Below are positions 51,401 through 57,833 of a stretch of 64,000 nucleotides of DNA, one piece after another (positions within the stretch are counted from its first letter, which is position 1; each line of letters begins with the position of its first letter). A model generated the notes under the pieces. The model did not search any database. It was not told where the DNA came from and saw only the letters and a program-made list of their open reading frames with translations. The translations under genes were made by a program, and so were the position numbers. Source of the stretch: an uncultured Oscillospiraceae bacterium (GTDB taxonomy: Bacteria > Bacillota > Clostridia > Oscillospirales > Oscillospiraceae); NCBI GenBank assembly GCA_947630375.1, contig CANRHH010000002.1:62001-126000 (forward strand), written 5' to 3'.

Positions 51401-52525
51401 CCCTTCGCTCTTGCAGACCTGGCGCAGCTCCTCCAGACGGCGGCTGCATGTTTCCGCCGCCTCTGGCCCGGTGAGAAGGGCGGAGATGACGCAGACGGTC
51501 CGGCCCTCGGGAGGAACGCCGTCCTCCGTATCCATCCGGGGCAGGCGCTTCGGGGGCACCAGGCGCAGCAGCACAAAGTCCAGCAGGCTCTTTACCAGCT
51601 CGGATACGGGCAGGAGCAGCAGCAGCGCGGCCAGGGCGCTTTCAAAGGCAAAGGCCAGCAGCAGCGAGATAAACAGCGTGGCCAGCAGATTGGCGGCGAT
51701 ATAGAGCCGCCCGCCTAAGGGCGAGGGCTGGGAAAAGAGCGCGAAGCCTATGTGCTCGCCCTTCGCCCGGGCGTTTTGGACCAGCCGCCTGGCCAGCACA
51801 TGCTCCTCGATCCCTTCCCGCCTGGCCAGCTGTTCCACCCGGCGCAGATAGGAGCGCCGGGTGGCGCTGTCCATCCGGGCGTAGTCCCCGGTGGGGTCGG
51901 CGGCTAAAACGGCCCCGGTCACGTCTGCGGCGTTGAGAAGCCTTTCCAGATCCAGGACGGAAAACAGGCGCAGGGTGGTAAAGAGCGCCTCCAGGGCCGC
52001 GGCGTGCTCCGCTGTGTCGGCGGCGTACTGCATGGAGCGGCAGACCCGGGCGATATTCTCCAAAGCCGCGGCGCGGACCGCGGCGGGGAAGAGGTCCAGC
52101 TCGCCCCGGCGCAGCACGGTGACGGTCTGAAAGCCGTCCAGAAACAGCCGGCAGCGCTCCTCGGTGACAGCGCCCTGGCCCGCTTCCAGCAGCTGACCGG
52201 CCAGCCGGAGGATCAGCGGTTCCTCCCGGCACCAGCGCAGCTGCCCGGCGGCGCGCAGAGCGGAGGCCGCCGCGGCGTATTCCCGCTGGGCCATATACCA
52301 GTTGTCCAGCAGCCACTCGCAGGCGGCGGGCGGAGAGGGAAGCTGCCCGTAGCGCCGGTCCACCGCCTCGTGGATCCGGCGCAGCTCCTCCATGCAGCGG
52401 CGCAGCCGGGCCGCCGCCCGGCGGCCGGAGCATGCCCGCACCGGGGTCAACAGCCGGGCAGAGGCCGCCGCGTAATCAAAAAGCCGGTCGTTTTCAATAT
52501 ACAGACCGGATCGTGCTTGTTCCAT
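45452..52525 (-). CDS. Cyclic beta-glucan synthase-like giant protein (GT84 + GH94)
   Basis: 2,357 residues. N-terminal helical region and membrane segments (about 325-365), then a GT84/GT2-like glycosyltransferase with LTLDGDTR (about 470) and a catalytic loop HRWIRGDWQ (about 622), further membrane segments (640-860), and a C-terminal cellobiose-phosphorylase-type GH94 region with the acid-base motif GSGDWNDGLD (about 2,067). The family makes cyclic beta-1,2-glucans, with the GH94 domain controlling chain length. Alpha-proteobacterial NdvB is about 2,800 residues, so this is shorter; clostridial members of this size are common. ATG 52,525 follows AGGAGGGG. It is monocistronic. Confidence 0.78.
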   Translation of the reverse strand: MEQARSGLYIENDRLFDYAAASARLLTPVRACSGRRAAARLRRCMEELRRIHEAVDRRYGQLPSPPAACEWLLDNWYMAQREYAAAASALRAAGQLRWCREEPLILRLAGQLLEAGQGAVTEERCRLFLDGFQTVTVLRRGELDLFPAAVRAAALENIARVCRSMQYAADTAEHAAALEALFTTLRLFSVLDLERLLNAADVTGAVLAADPTGDYARMDSATRRSYLRRVEQLARREGIEEHVLARRLVQNARAKGEHIGFALFSQPSPLGGRLYIAANLLATLFISLLLAFAFESALAALLLLLPVSELVKSLLDFVLLRLVPPKRLPRMDTEDGVPPEGRTVCVISALLTGPEAAETCSRRLEELRQVCKSEGPNLLFGLLADLPEADTETTEADEVTLRAARSGVAALNRKYGGGFYLFERPRVPAVDRWSGWERKRGAITELARLLCGQDNALRVTGERDALKDVRYILTLDGDTRVYPGAAGELIGAMLHPLNRPVVDGQRRVVTRGHAVIHPRMDTELFSANATDFALIFAGAGGCDPYGGLCGELYMDAFGNGGFAGKGILDARVFLSCTEGRFPEGHILSHDALEGACLRGAFMGDTEFSDSFPARPLSYYKRLHRWIRGDWQNLPWVFCRDFTDLDRWRLFDSLRRSLLAPLTLAAILSGFFLPGRGLAVAAWAALLALLSRLLLALAESSVRRREKVRLRRTTRLLTGVGGSIVQTFIRLWLLPYEAWVSLSAIGTSLWRMLVSHKRLLQWQTAAQSEGGSLGLWAHIRAMWFPMLLGLGLLLFSPAIIGRSAGLMWLLSPLAAAALALPAYKEDPLSAVDRDYLRKAAGANYRYLQKLCTREDNFLPPDNFQEQPPTGAAHRTSPTNIGLALVSAVAAMDMELIRAPEALERIRRIVSTLERMPRHLGHYYNWYDTRTLAPLSPAYISTVDSGNLCACLITVRQAVAELDPALAERLRAIEAPMRFTPLYDRERNLFYICYDVSRDRGAGGWYDLMASEAMLTSYLAVARGDVPVKHWRRLSRAQLQKDGYRGLASWTGTMFEYLMPALFLPLYRGSLLYESGRFCLYVQKHRTAPGKPWGVSESAFYSLDPSLSYRYKANGCAALALKRGQDADLVISPYSSFLALAVDPQGAVRNLRRLERLGAWNRFGFIEAVDFTPSRCRSGQGEKVRCTMAHHVGMSVLAAANAVCGGSIRQRFLSDPAMGSASLLLQERLPADGVVLRRDLAEPGDKPPRSTGRLWQRRGGPEDPEPRRCLLSNGAYNIMSTNQGHSAASLRDMAVYGDPYALEQSSPVLELKAEGGRSLRFPCPRPALWELGEDEARCAASLEGIDCSVSLWAAGGDLGELREIRLCCTEDRQLQLSLSFVPLLARPEDYRSHPAFWALGLWAEQTDNALLLRRLPRGSTPELWLCLACGGPARYEGQPGQREGWLSAPKVTARLDLSLRAGDEETVRFALCLGRSREAALEGAGRILHMPGKGNMAGAAAAHLGMSAQETDAAMALLDRLYRPLAGAVPRRDLWPYGVSGDLPLLCCDGRALELLPLLRQYCLLKSCGAELELVIFSDEQGEYHSPVYRRVSEALAQVGLEPLIGSRGGVHFVPLAAADTFAGRASVCIGRETPAAEPLPLPDLSLPRSPGSVPLHAWNRECFEFYVNSSLPPRAWQQLLTNGRFGAIVTETGPAGMWLTYARELRVTKAPSPWQALGRERIWTEKGGQCVSLFAADDGLPCRVRYGPGWAVWEKDLGGRTIRSTAFIPSGLDARVLLIQGAAGLRLHWALEPVLSGGDASSLRCRFEGGIFRAENPESCLPGTELLAACGLPCSCRTDFSPAAMLLSLAADESLVLACGCCTEEEIIKLCKPEWAEAALEETRRRWLRILARLELRSGDASLDHYLRFWAAYQSIACRLVGRSSLYQDGGAYGFRDQLQDAVNLLLLTPRYAKEQILLCCAHQYVEGDVMHWWHPLPEGDRGIRSRCSDDLLWLPWALCEYVDATGDTDLCAAEVPYISSPPLREGERDRYETPEPSGASASVLFHARAALDCCIARGFGPHGLPFMGSGDWNDGLDRSGGESVWLGWFFAGCASRFAGLLQMLCKPNASRYADYARRVGQAADAAWNGRWYRRGYTPQGEPLGGDSRIDSLPQSWAAMSPFAAPERAARGLDEALRRLLDERQGLVRLFDPPFSPDETFDPGYIVSYGEGFRENGGQYTHAALWLAMALLEQARPDDAWAVLRLLLPENHDLGRYQAEPFVLAADVYTAPGHEGEAGWTWYTGSAAWFFRVAAREMLGLKLRDGRLTVEPRLPAALPGYRARWTDGAGAVHEITVQEGEIWVDGEKYAGNPIGDPK

Positions 52526-52637
52526 GAGCCCCTCCTGTCGGGAACGGCCCGCCCTGCGGCCGGGCCGAATGTGATACTGTACATTTTTCCCAGGGATCGC
52601 AAAAGTATGCAGGGGCGGCGCAGTCAAGAAAAAAGAC

Positions 52638-52666
52638 TTGACAGCAGGGAGAAAATGTGGTATACT
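52638..52666 (+). promoter_or_regulatory. Promoter of the ylxM-ffh operon
   Basis: Perfect TTGACA (52,638-52,643) and TATACT (52,661-52,666) with exactly 17 bases between them, on the plus strand, about 45 bases before ylxM. Confidence 0.85.
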
Positions 52667-52708
52667 CTGCAAAGTGTTAAGGAAAAATACTTGACAGGGG
52701 GCCTGGCT

Positions 52709-53059
52709 GTGGAGGACGGCAGACTGCTTCAGACGGTGCTGCTGGATTATTACGGCGCCCTTCTGACAGACAAGCAGAGAGAGTGCTGCGAGCTATATTA
52801 TAACGAGGATCTGTCCCTGTCAGAGATCGCGGAGCAGTGCGGGGTCTCCCGCCAGGGCGTGTGGGACAACATCCGCCGGGCGGAGGCGGCGCTGCGGGAG
52901 ACGGAGGAAAAGACGGGGCTGGTCCGCCGCCTGACCGGGCAGCAGGCCGCGCTGGAAAAGCTGCGGGAGCAGGCGGCCGCCCTGGCCGCTCTGACCCGGG
53001 GCGAGGCCGGAGAGCTGGCGGAGAAGCTGCTGCGGGGGATCGAAGCGCTGATCGGTTGA
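52709..53059 (+). CDS. ylxM: YlxM-type sigma-like DNA-binding protein (UPF0122)
   Basis: 116 residues. LLDYYGALLTDKQRECCELYYNEDLSLSEIAEQCGVSRQGVWDNIRRAEAALRE is a sigma region 4-like helix-turn-helix that marks the YlxM family, always next to ffh in Firmicutes. It has been linked to the control of SRP assembly. GTG 52,709 is preferred because AGGGGG lies seven bases upstream and it gives the family N-terminus. The Ala/Glu-rich C-terminus is extended. Its stop is 10 bases from the ffh start. Confidence 0.9.
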   Translation: MEDGRLLQTVLLDYYGALLTDKQRECCELYYNEDLSLSEIAEQCGVSRQGVWDNIRRAEAALRETEEKTGLVRRLTGQQAALEKLREQAAALAALTRGEAGELAEKLLRGIEALIG

Positions 53060-53069
53060 GGTTTGACGC

Positions 53070-54461
53070 ATGGCATTTGAGAGCTTATCTGAAAAACTGA
53101 ACGCCGTCTTTAAGCGGCTGCGGGGCAAGGGCCGTCTTACCCAGGCCGATGTGAAGGAGGCCATGCGCGAGGTGCGCATGGCGCTTTTAGAGGCGGATGT
53201 GAGCTATAAGGTGGTAAAGGACTTTACCAAGTCCGTCACCGAGAAGGCCAGCGGCTCCGAGGTGCTGGAGGCCCTGTCTCCGGCCCAGATGGTCATCAAA
53301 ATCGTCAATCAGGAGCTGTGCGCCCTGATGGGCGGAGAGAACAAGAAGCTGGAGCTGGGCTCCAAAAGCCCGGCGGTGGTGATGCTGGTGGGCCTGCAGG
53401 GCGCAGGCAAGACCACCAACGGCGCAAAGCTGGCGGGGTATATGCGCCGGCAGGGCAAGCGGCCGCTGCTGGCGGCCTGCGATATCTACCGGCCCGCCGC
53501 CATCAAGCAGCTGGAGACCGTGGGCAAGCAGCTGGATATCCCGGTGTTCCAGATGGGGCAGACAGACCCGGTGGAGATCGCCAGGGCTGCGGTGGAGCAC
53601 GCCAGGCAGCATGGGAATGACCTGGTCTTTCTGGATACCGCCGGCCGCCTGCATATCGACGAGGCCCTGATGGAGGAGCTGCGCCGCATCCGGGACGCGG
53701 TACAGCCGGCGGAGATCCTCCTGGTGGTGGACGCTATGACCGGGCAGGACGCGGTGAACGCGGCCACGGCGTTTGACGAGGCTTTAGGGATCACCGGCGT
53801 GATGCTCACCAAGCTGGACGGCGACGCCCGGGGCGGCGCGGCTCTGTCCATCCGGGCGGCCACCGGCAAGCCCATCAAGTTCATCGGCGTGGGCGAGAAG
53901 CTGGACATGATCGAGCCCTTCCACCCGGACCGGATGGCTTCCCGGATCTTAGGTATGGGCGATGTGCTGACCCTCATAGAAAAGGCCGAGCAGAGCTTTG
54001 ACGAGAAGAAGGCCCTGGAGACGGCGGAAAAGCTGCGGGCCAACCGCTTCACCCTCAGCGATTATCTGGACCAGATGGCCCAGCTCAAGAACATGGGGGA
54101 CATCCAGTCTCTGCTGGGCATGATGCCCGGGATCGACGCCAAGGCCCTCAGCAGCGCCAAGGTGGACGATAAGCTGATGGCCCGGCAGGAGGCCATCATC
54201 CTCTCCATGACCCAGGCCGAGCGGGACAACCCCTCCATCATCAACAGCAGCCGCAAAAAGCGCATTGCCGCCGGCAGCGGCACCGCGGTAGTGGATGTGA
54301 ACCGGCTTTTGAAGCAGTTTGAGACCATGCAGCAGCTGGTCAAGCAGCTCAACGGCAAGAAGGGGCGCAAGATGCAAAAGCGCATGGGCCGTATGGGCGG
54401 CCGGGGCGGGTTCCCCGGAATGCCCGGGATGCCGGGGATGCCCGGCGGCTTCCGGTTCTGA
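53070..54461 (+). CDS. ffh: Signal recognition particle protein Ffh
   Basis: 463 residues. N domain, G domain with G1 loop GLQGAGKTT (108-116), DTAGRL, TKLDGDARGG and GVGEKLD, and M domain rich in Met with a Gly/Met-rich tail ending in GMPGMPGG repeats. Ffh binds 4.5S RNA and signal peptides and delivers ribosomes to FtsY at the membrane. It is part of the ylxM-ffh-rpsP-khpA-rimM-trmD cluster. The 4.5S RNA gene itself is not in the window. Confidence 0.97.
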   Translation: MAFESLSEKLNAVFKRLRGKGRLTQADVKEAMREVRMALLEADVSYKVVKDFTKSVTEKASGSEVLEALSPAQMVIKIVNQELCALMGGENKKLELGSKSPAVVMLVGLQGAGKTTNGAKLAGYMRRQGKRPLLAACDIYRPAAIKQLETVGKQLDIPVFQMGQTDPVEIARAAVEHARQHGNDLVFLDTAGRLHIDEALMEELRRIRDAVQPAEILLVVDAMTGQDAVNAATAFDEALGITGVMLTKLDGDARGGAALSIRAATGKPIKFIGVGEKLDMIEPFHPDRMASRILGMGDVLTLIEKAEQSFDEKKALETAEKLRANRFTLSDYLDQMAQLKNMGDIQSLLGMMPGIDAKALSSAKVDDKLMARQEAIILSMTQAERDNPSIINSSRKKRIAAGSGTAVVDVNRLLKQFETMQQLVKQLNGKKGRKMQKRMGRMGGRGGFPGMPGMPGMPGGFRF

Positions 54462-54474
54462 CCGGGTTTAAAGG

Positions 54475-54500
54475 ATTACACGCGCCGCAGGCGCTGTAAT
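54475..54500 (+). promoter_or_regulatory. Hairpin between ffh and rpsP
   Basis: ATTAC, A, GCGCC (54,475-54,486) pair with GGCGC, T, GTAAT (54,490-54,500) around GCA, 15 bases after the ffh stop. No T run follows, so it may be an RNA-processing or leader structure rather than a terminator. Confidence 0.5.
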
Positions 54501-54541
54501 ATAAACATTTCGAATTTTACCAAGTTGGAGGTGAATATACG

Positions 54542-54778
54542 ATGGTAAAGATCAGACTGCGCAGAATGGGCGCCAAGAAGGCCCCCTACTACCGCATTGT
54601 GGTGGCGGATTCCCGCAGCCCCAGAGACGGCCGCTTTATCGAGGAGCTGGGCACTTATGACCCGATGGCTGAAGCCGGAAAGCTCAAAGTCGATATGGAG
54701 CGCGTCAAGTACTGGGTTTCCAACGGCGCCCAGCCCACCGACACTGTCCGCGGCCTGCTGAAAAAGGCCGAGGCCTGA
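54542..54778 (+). CDS. rpsP: 30S ribosomal protein S16
   Basis: 78 residues, the whole S16 pattern: [39 protein letters not shown] and [16 protein letters not shown]16 binds 16S rRNA in early assembly of the 30S body. Start after TTGGAGGTGAATATACG. It lies in the conserved rpsP-khpA-rimM-trmD order. Confidence 0.97.
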   Translation: MVKIRLRRMGAKKAPYYRIVVADSRSPRDGRFIEELGTYDPMAEAGKLKVDMERVKYWVSNGAQPTDTVRGLLKKAEA

Positions 54779-54796
54779 TAAGGAGTTTCTACCGGC

Positions 54797-55027
54797 ATGA
54801 AAGAACTTTTGACCTACATTATACAGAGCCTTGTGGACCATCCGGACCAGGTCTCTGTGACCGAGCGCAAAGCCGACGGGGAGACCGTGTATGAGGTCCG
54901 CGTAGCCGACGGCGATATGGGCAAGGTCATTGGCCGGCAGGGGCGGATCGTCAAGCAGATCCGGATCCTCATGCGGGCCGTCGCCCAGAGAAAGGGCAAA
55001 AAAATATCCGTCGAGATTCTCGACTGA
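54797..55027 (+). CDS. khpA: KH-domain RNA-binding protein KhpA
   Basis: 76 residues, one KH domain with the GXXG loop GRQGRI in GKVIGRQGRIVKQIRILMRA. It binds RNA, often as a dimer with KhpB, and affects cell division and translation in Gram-positive bacteria. ATG 54,797 is preceded by AAGGAGTTTCTACCGGC. It is 18 bases after rpsP. Confidence 0.9.
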   Translation: MKELLTYIIQSLVDHPDQVSVTERKADGETVYEVRVADGDMGKVIGRQGRIVKQIRILMRAVAQRKGKKISVEILD

Positions 55028-55035
55028 TAGGGAGA

Positions 55036-55065
55036 AAATAGCCGAGGCGGGAGTCTCGGCTATTT
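55036..55065 (+). terminator. Hairpin between khpA and rimM
   Basis: AAATAGCCGAG (55,036-55,046) pairs with CTCGGCTATTT (55,055-55,065); GCGTTTTC follows. It could attenuate transcription into rimM; the T run is short. Confidence 0.55.
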
Positions 55066-55089
55066 GCGTTTTCTGATTGGGGAAAAACC

Positions 55090-55578
55090 ATGGCAAAAGA
55101 ACCGTATATCGAGGCCGGGCGCGTGGTGAACACCCACGGCGTCCGGGGAGAAGTGAAGATCGAGGTCTGGCTGGACGGCCCCGCCTTTATGCGCCGCTTC
55201 AGAACCCTGTACATCGACGGGCGGCCTTACCGGGTCCTGTCAGCCCGGGAGCAGAAAGGCTTCCTGCTGGCTGCCCTGGAGGGGGTGGAGGATGTAAACG
55301 CCGCCATGACCCTGAAGGGCCGCCCGGTCCGGGTGGACCGGGCGGAGGCCAGGCTGCCCGCGGGCAGCTTCTTCCTCCAGGACATTATAGGCGCCCGGGT
55401 GGAGACCGAGGCCGGGGAGCCGGTGGGGATCCTGGAGGAGATCCTGGAGACCCCGGCCAACCGGGTCTATGTGGTGAGAGGGGAGAGGGAGCATCTGATC
55501 CCCGCCGTGCCCGCGTTTGTCCTGTCTACCGACCCGGAGGCCGGTCTGGTCACCGTGCGGCTGATCGAGGGGATGTAG
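55090..55578 (+). CDS. rimM: 16S rRNA processing protein RimM
   Basis: 162 residues. N-terminal RimM domain (AGRVVNTHGVRGEVKIEVW) and C-terminal PRC-barrel (IIGARVETEAGEPVGILEEI, VYVVRGEREHLIPAVPAFV). RimM helps 30S head maturation. The GTAG stop is one base before the trmD ATG, so the two are coupled. Confidence 0.95.
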   Translation: MAKEPYIEAGRVVNTHGVRGEVKIEVWLDGPAFMRRFRTLYIDGRPYRVLSAREQKGFLLAALEGVEDVNAAMTLKGRPVRVDRAEARLPAGSFFLQDIIGARVETEAGEPVGILEEILETPANRVYVVRGEREHLIPAVPAFVLSTDPEAGLVTVRLIEGM

Positions 55579-55579
55579 T

Positions 55580-56869
55580 ATGCGGATCGACATTATGACT
55601 CTTTTCCCGGACACGGTGTACGCTTTTCTCCACGAGAGCATCCTGGGCCGGGCCGCCAAAAAAGGCCTCATCGAGATCAACTGCGTCCAGATCCGGGACT
55701 ACACCGAGAACAAGCAGCGCCAGGTGGACGACTATCCCTACGGGGGCGGCTGGGGCTGCGTGATGATGGCCCAGCCCCTGAGATCCTGCCTGGAGCATGT
55801 GCTGTCCACTTCTTCCGGCCCCAGCCGGGTGATCTATCTGTCCCCCCAGGGGGCGCCCTTCACCCAGGAGACTGCCAAGCGCCTGAAGCGGGACTATGAG
55901 CATCTGGTGCTGGTCTGCGGCCACTATGAGGGGGTGGACGAGCGATTTATCGAGGCCTGCGTGGATGAGGAGATCTCCCTGGGGGACTTTGTGCTCACCG
56001 GTGGAGAGATCGCCGCGATGGCGGTGGCGGACGCGGTGTGCCGCCTGGTGCCCGGCGTGCTGGCCGACGAGGCCTGTTACACCGGCGAGAGCCACTGGGA
56101 CGGGCTGCTGGAATACCCCCAGTACACCCGGCCCGAGTGCTGGGAGGGGCGGCGCGTGCCCCAGGTGCTGTTGGAGGGGAACCACGACCGGATCCGGCGC
56201 TGGCGGCGCAGGCAGCAGCTGGAGCGGACCATGGCCCGGCGGCCGGATCTGTTCGGCAAGCTGAAGCTGACGGACCCGGAGGACCGGGAGCTGCTGCGGC
56301 AGATCTCCCGGGATCGGGGCCGGGCCCGGCTCACCGGGCCGGTGACATCCCGGCCGGCGGAGCCGGCAGATCTGCCGGGAATCATGGAGATTGTCTCCTA
56401 CGCCAAAAAGAGCCTGAAAGAGCACGGGGTGGACCAGTGGCAGGGCATCTATCCCACGCCGGACAGCTTTCTGGAGGATATGGAGCGGGGCGAGTGCTTC
56501 GCGGTGACCCACGAGGGGGAGCTGGCGGGCTTCTTCGTCCTGTCCCGGCTGCCGGAGGAGAGCTATGAGCACATCACAGACGGAAAGTGGAGCGCGGACA
56601 TGCCCTACTGTGTGCTGCACCGGGCGGCGGTGGCGGAGAAATACCGGGGCGGGGAGCTGGCCCGGCGGATGCTGGAGCTGGTGCAAGACCAGGCCCGGGC
56701 CTACGGGCTGCGCTGCATCCGGGTGGACACCCACCGGAAGAACAAGGCCATGCGCCAGCTGCTGACGGACGGCGGCTTTCGCTACCGGGGCAATCTGGTG
56801 ATCCGGACCGACCCGGGGCATGACCCGGCCCGCCAGGCCTATGAGAAGATTTTGAAGGACAAGAAATGA
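55580..56869 (+). CDS. trmD: tRNA (guanine-37-N1) methyltransferase TrmD fused to a GNAT acetyltransferase
   Basis: 429 residues, about 180 more than typical TrmD. Residues 1-245 are TrmD: MRIDIMTLFPDTVYAFLHES, VDDYPYGGGWGCVMMAQPL (the knotted SAM site is later, GDFVLTGGE), and YTRPECWEGRRVP. Residues about 255-425 are a GNAT domain: RPAEPADLPGIMEIVSYAKK, VAEKYRGGELARRMLELV (the acetyl-CoA loop region) and CIRVDTHRKNKAMRQLLTDGGFRYRG. TrmD methylates G37 of tRNA and prevents frameshifts. The added domain's acceptor is unknown. The reading frame is continuous with no sign of a frameshift, and the start follows GGGGATGTAGT. Confidence 0.92.
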   Translation: MRIDIMTLFPDTVYAFLHESILGRAAKKGLIEINCVQIRDYTENKQRQVDDYPYGGGWGCVMMAQPLRSCLEHVLSTSSGPSRVIYLSPQGAPFTQETAKRLKRDYEHLVLVCGHYEGVDERFIEACVDEEISLGDFVLTGGEIAAMAVADAVCRLVPGVLADEACYTGESHWDGLLEYPQYTRPECWEGRRVPQVLLEGNHDRIRRWRRRQQLERTMARRPDLFGKLKLTDPEDRELLRQISRDRGRARLTGPVTSRPAEPADLPGIMEIVSYAKKSLKEHGVDQWQGIYPTPDSFLEDMERGECFAVTHEGELAGFFVLSRLPEESYEHITDGKWSADMPYCVLHRAAVAEKYRGGELARRMLELVQDQARAYGLRCIRVDTHRKNKAMRQLLTDGGFRYRGNLVIRTDPGHDPARQAYEKILKDKK

Positions 56870-57735
56870 ACCTGACCGATTTGAACCAGATCCGCCCGCT
56901 GCTGGAGCGGCACGGCTTCCGCTTCTCCAGATCTCTGGGCCAGAATTTTCTCACCGCCGCCTGGGTGCCGGAGCGGATCGCGGAGAGCGCCGGCCTGGAG
57001 GAGAACACCGGCGTGCTGGAAGTGGGGCCCGGCATCGGCTGCCTGACGGCGGAGCTGTCCAGACGGGCGGGGAAGGTGCTGGCCGTGGAGCTGGACCGGG
57101 CGTTGAAGCCTATCCTGGCCGAGACTTTGGCCGGAGCGGACAACGTGGAGCTGCTTTTTGCCGACGTTTTGAAGCTGGACCTGGCGCAGCTGGTCCGGGA
57201 GCGGCTGCCGGGGCTGCGGCCGGTGGTCTGCGCCAACCTGCCCTACAACGTGACCAGCCCCCTGCTGACGGCTTTTCTGACGGCCGGCTGCTTTGAGAGC
57301 GTGACAGTGATGGTGCAGAAGGAGGTGGCCCAGCGGCTCTGCGCCCGGGCCGGGTCGGCGGAGTACGGGGCGTTCAGCCTCCTTGTCCAGTGGCACACGG
57401 AGCCGGAGCTGCTGTTCACGGTGCCGCCAGACTGCTTCGTCCCCCGGCCGAAGGTGCACTCCGCGGTGGTCCGCCTGCGGCGGCGGGAGAGCCTTCCCGC
57501 GCCGGTGGAGGACGAGGCGCTGCTGTTTCGCGTGATCCGCGCCGCCTTCAACCAGCGGCGGAAGACCCTGGTCAACGCCCTGTGCGCCGGCATAGGGGAA
57601 GTGACCAAGGAAGAGGCGGAATATGTTGTAAAAAAGGCCGGCTTTGACCCCAAAATACGGGGCGAAGCTCTGGAAATTGGTGGATTTGCAAAAATTGCCG
57701 ATGAAATCGGGAAGATATTAAAGCCGGATTTGTAA
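56866..57735 (+). CDS. rsmA: 16S rRNA (adenine-1518/1519-N6) dimethyltransferase RsmA
   Basis: 289 residues. SAM site LEVGPGIGCLT (51-61), catalytic NLPYN (about 124-128), and FNQRRKTL with DPKIRGEALEI at the C-terminus. It dimethylates two adenines in the 3' end of 16S rRNA; loss gives kasugamycin resistance. The start ATG overlaps the end of trmD by four bases, and a promoter for the next gene follows. Confidence 0.95.
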   Translation: MNLTDLNQIRPLLERHGFRFSRSLGQNFLTAAWVPERIAESAGLEENTGVLEVGPGIGCLTAELSRRAGKVLAVELDRALKPILAETLAGADNVELLFADVLKLDLAQLVRERLPGLRPVVCANLPYNVTSPLLTAFLTAGCFESVTVMVQKEVAQRLCARAGSAEYGAFSLLVQWHTEPELLFTVPPDCFVPRPKVHSAVVRLRRRESLPAPVEDEALLFRVIRAAFNQRRKTLVNALCAGIGEVTKEEAEYVVKKAGFDPKIRGEALEIGGFAKIADEIGKILKPDL

Positions 57736-57833
57736 GGAAAATGCATTGATTCTTTCCTGTACTTTGTGGTAATCTAAACAGTGGCAAAAATGTCAATATT
57801 TTATTTACTATAGAAAGGAACGATAAGCGCAAC

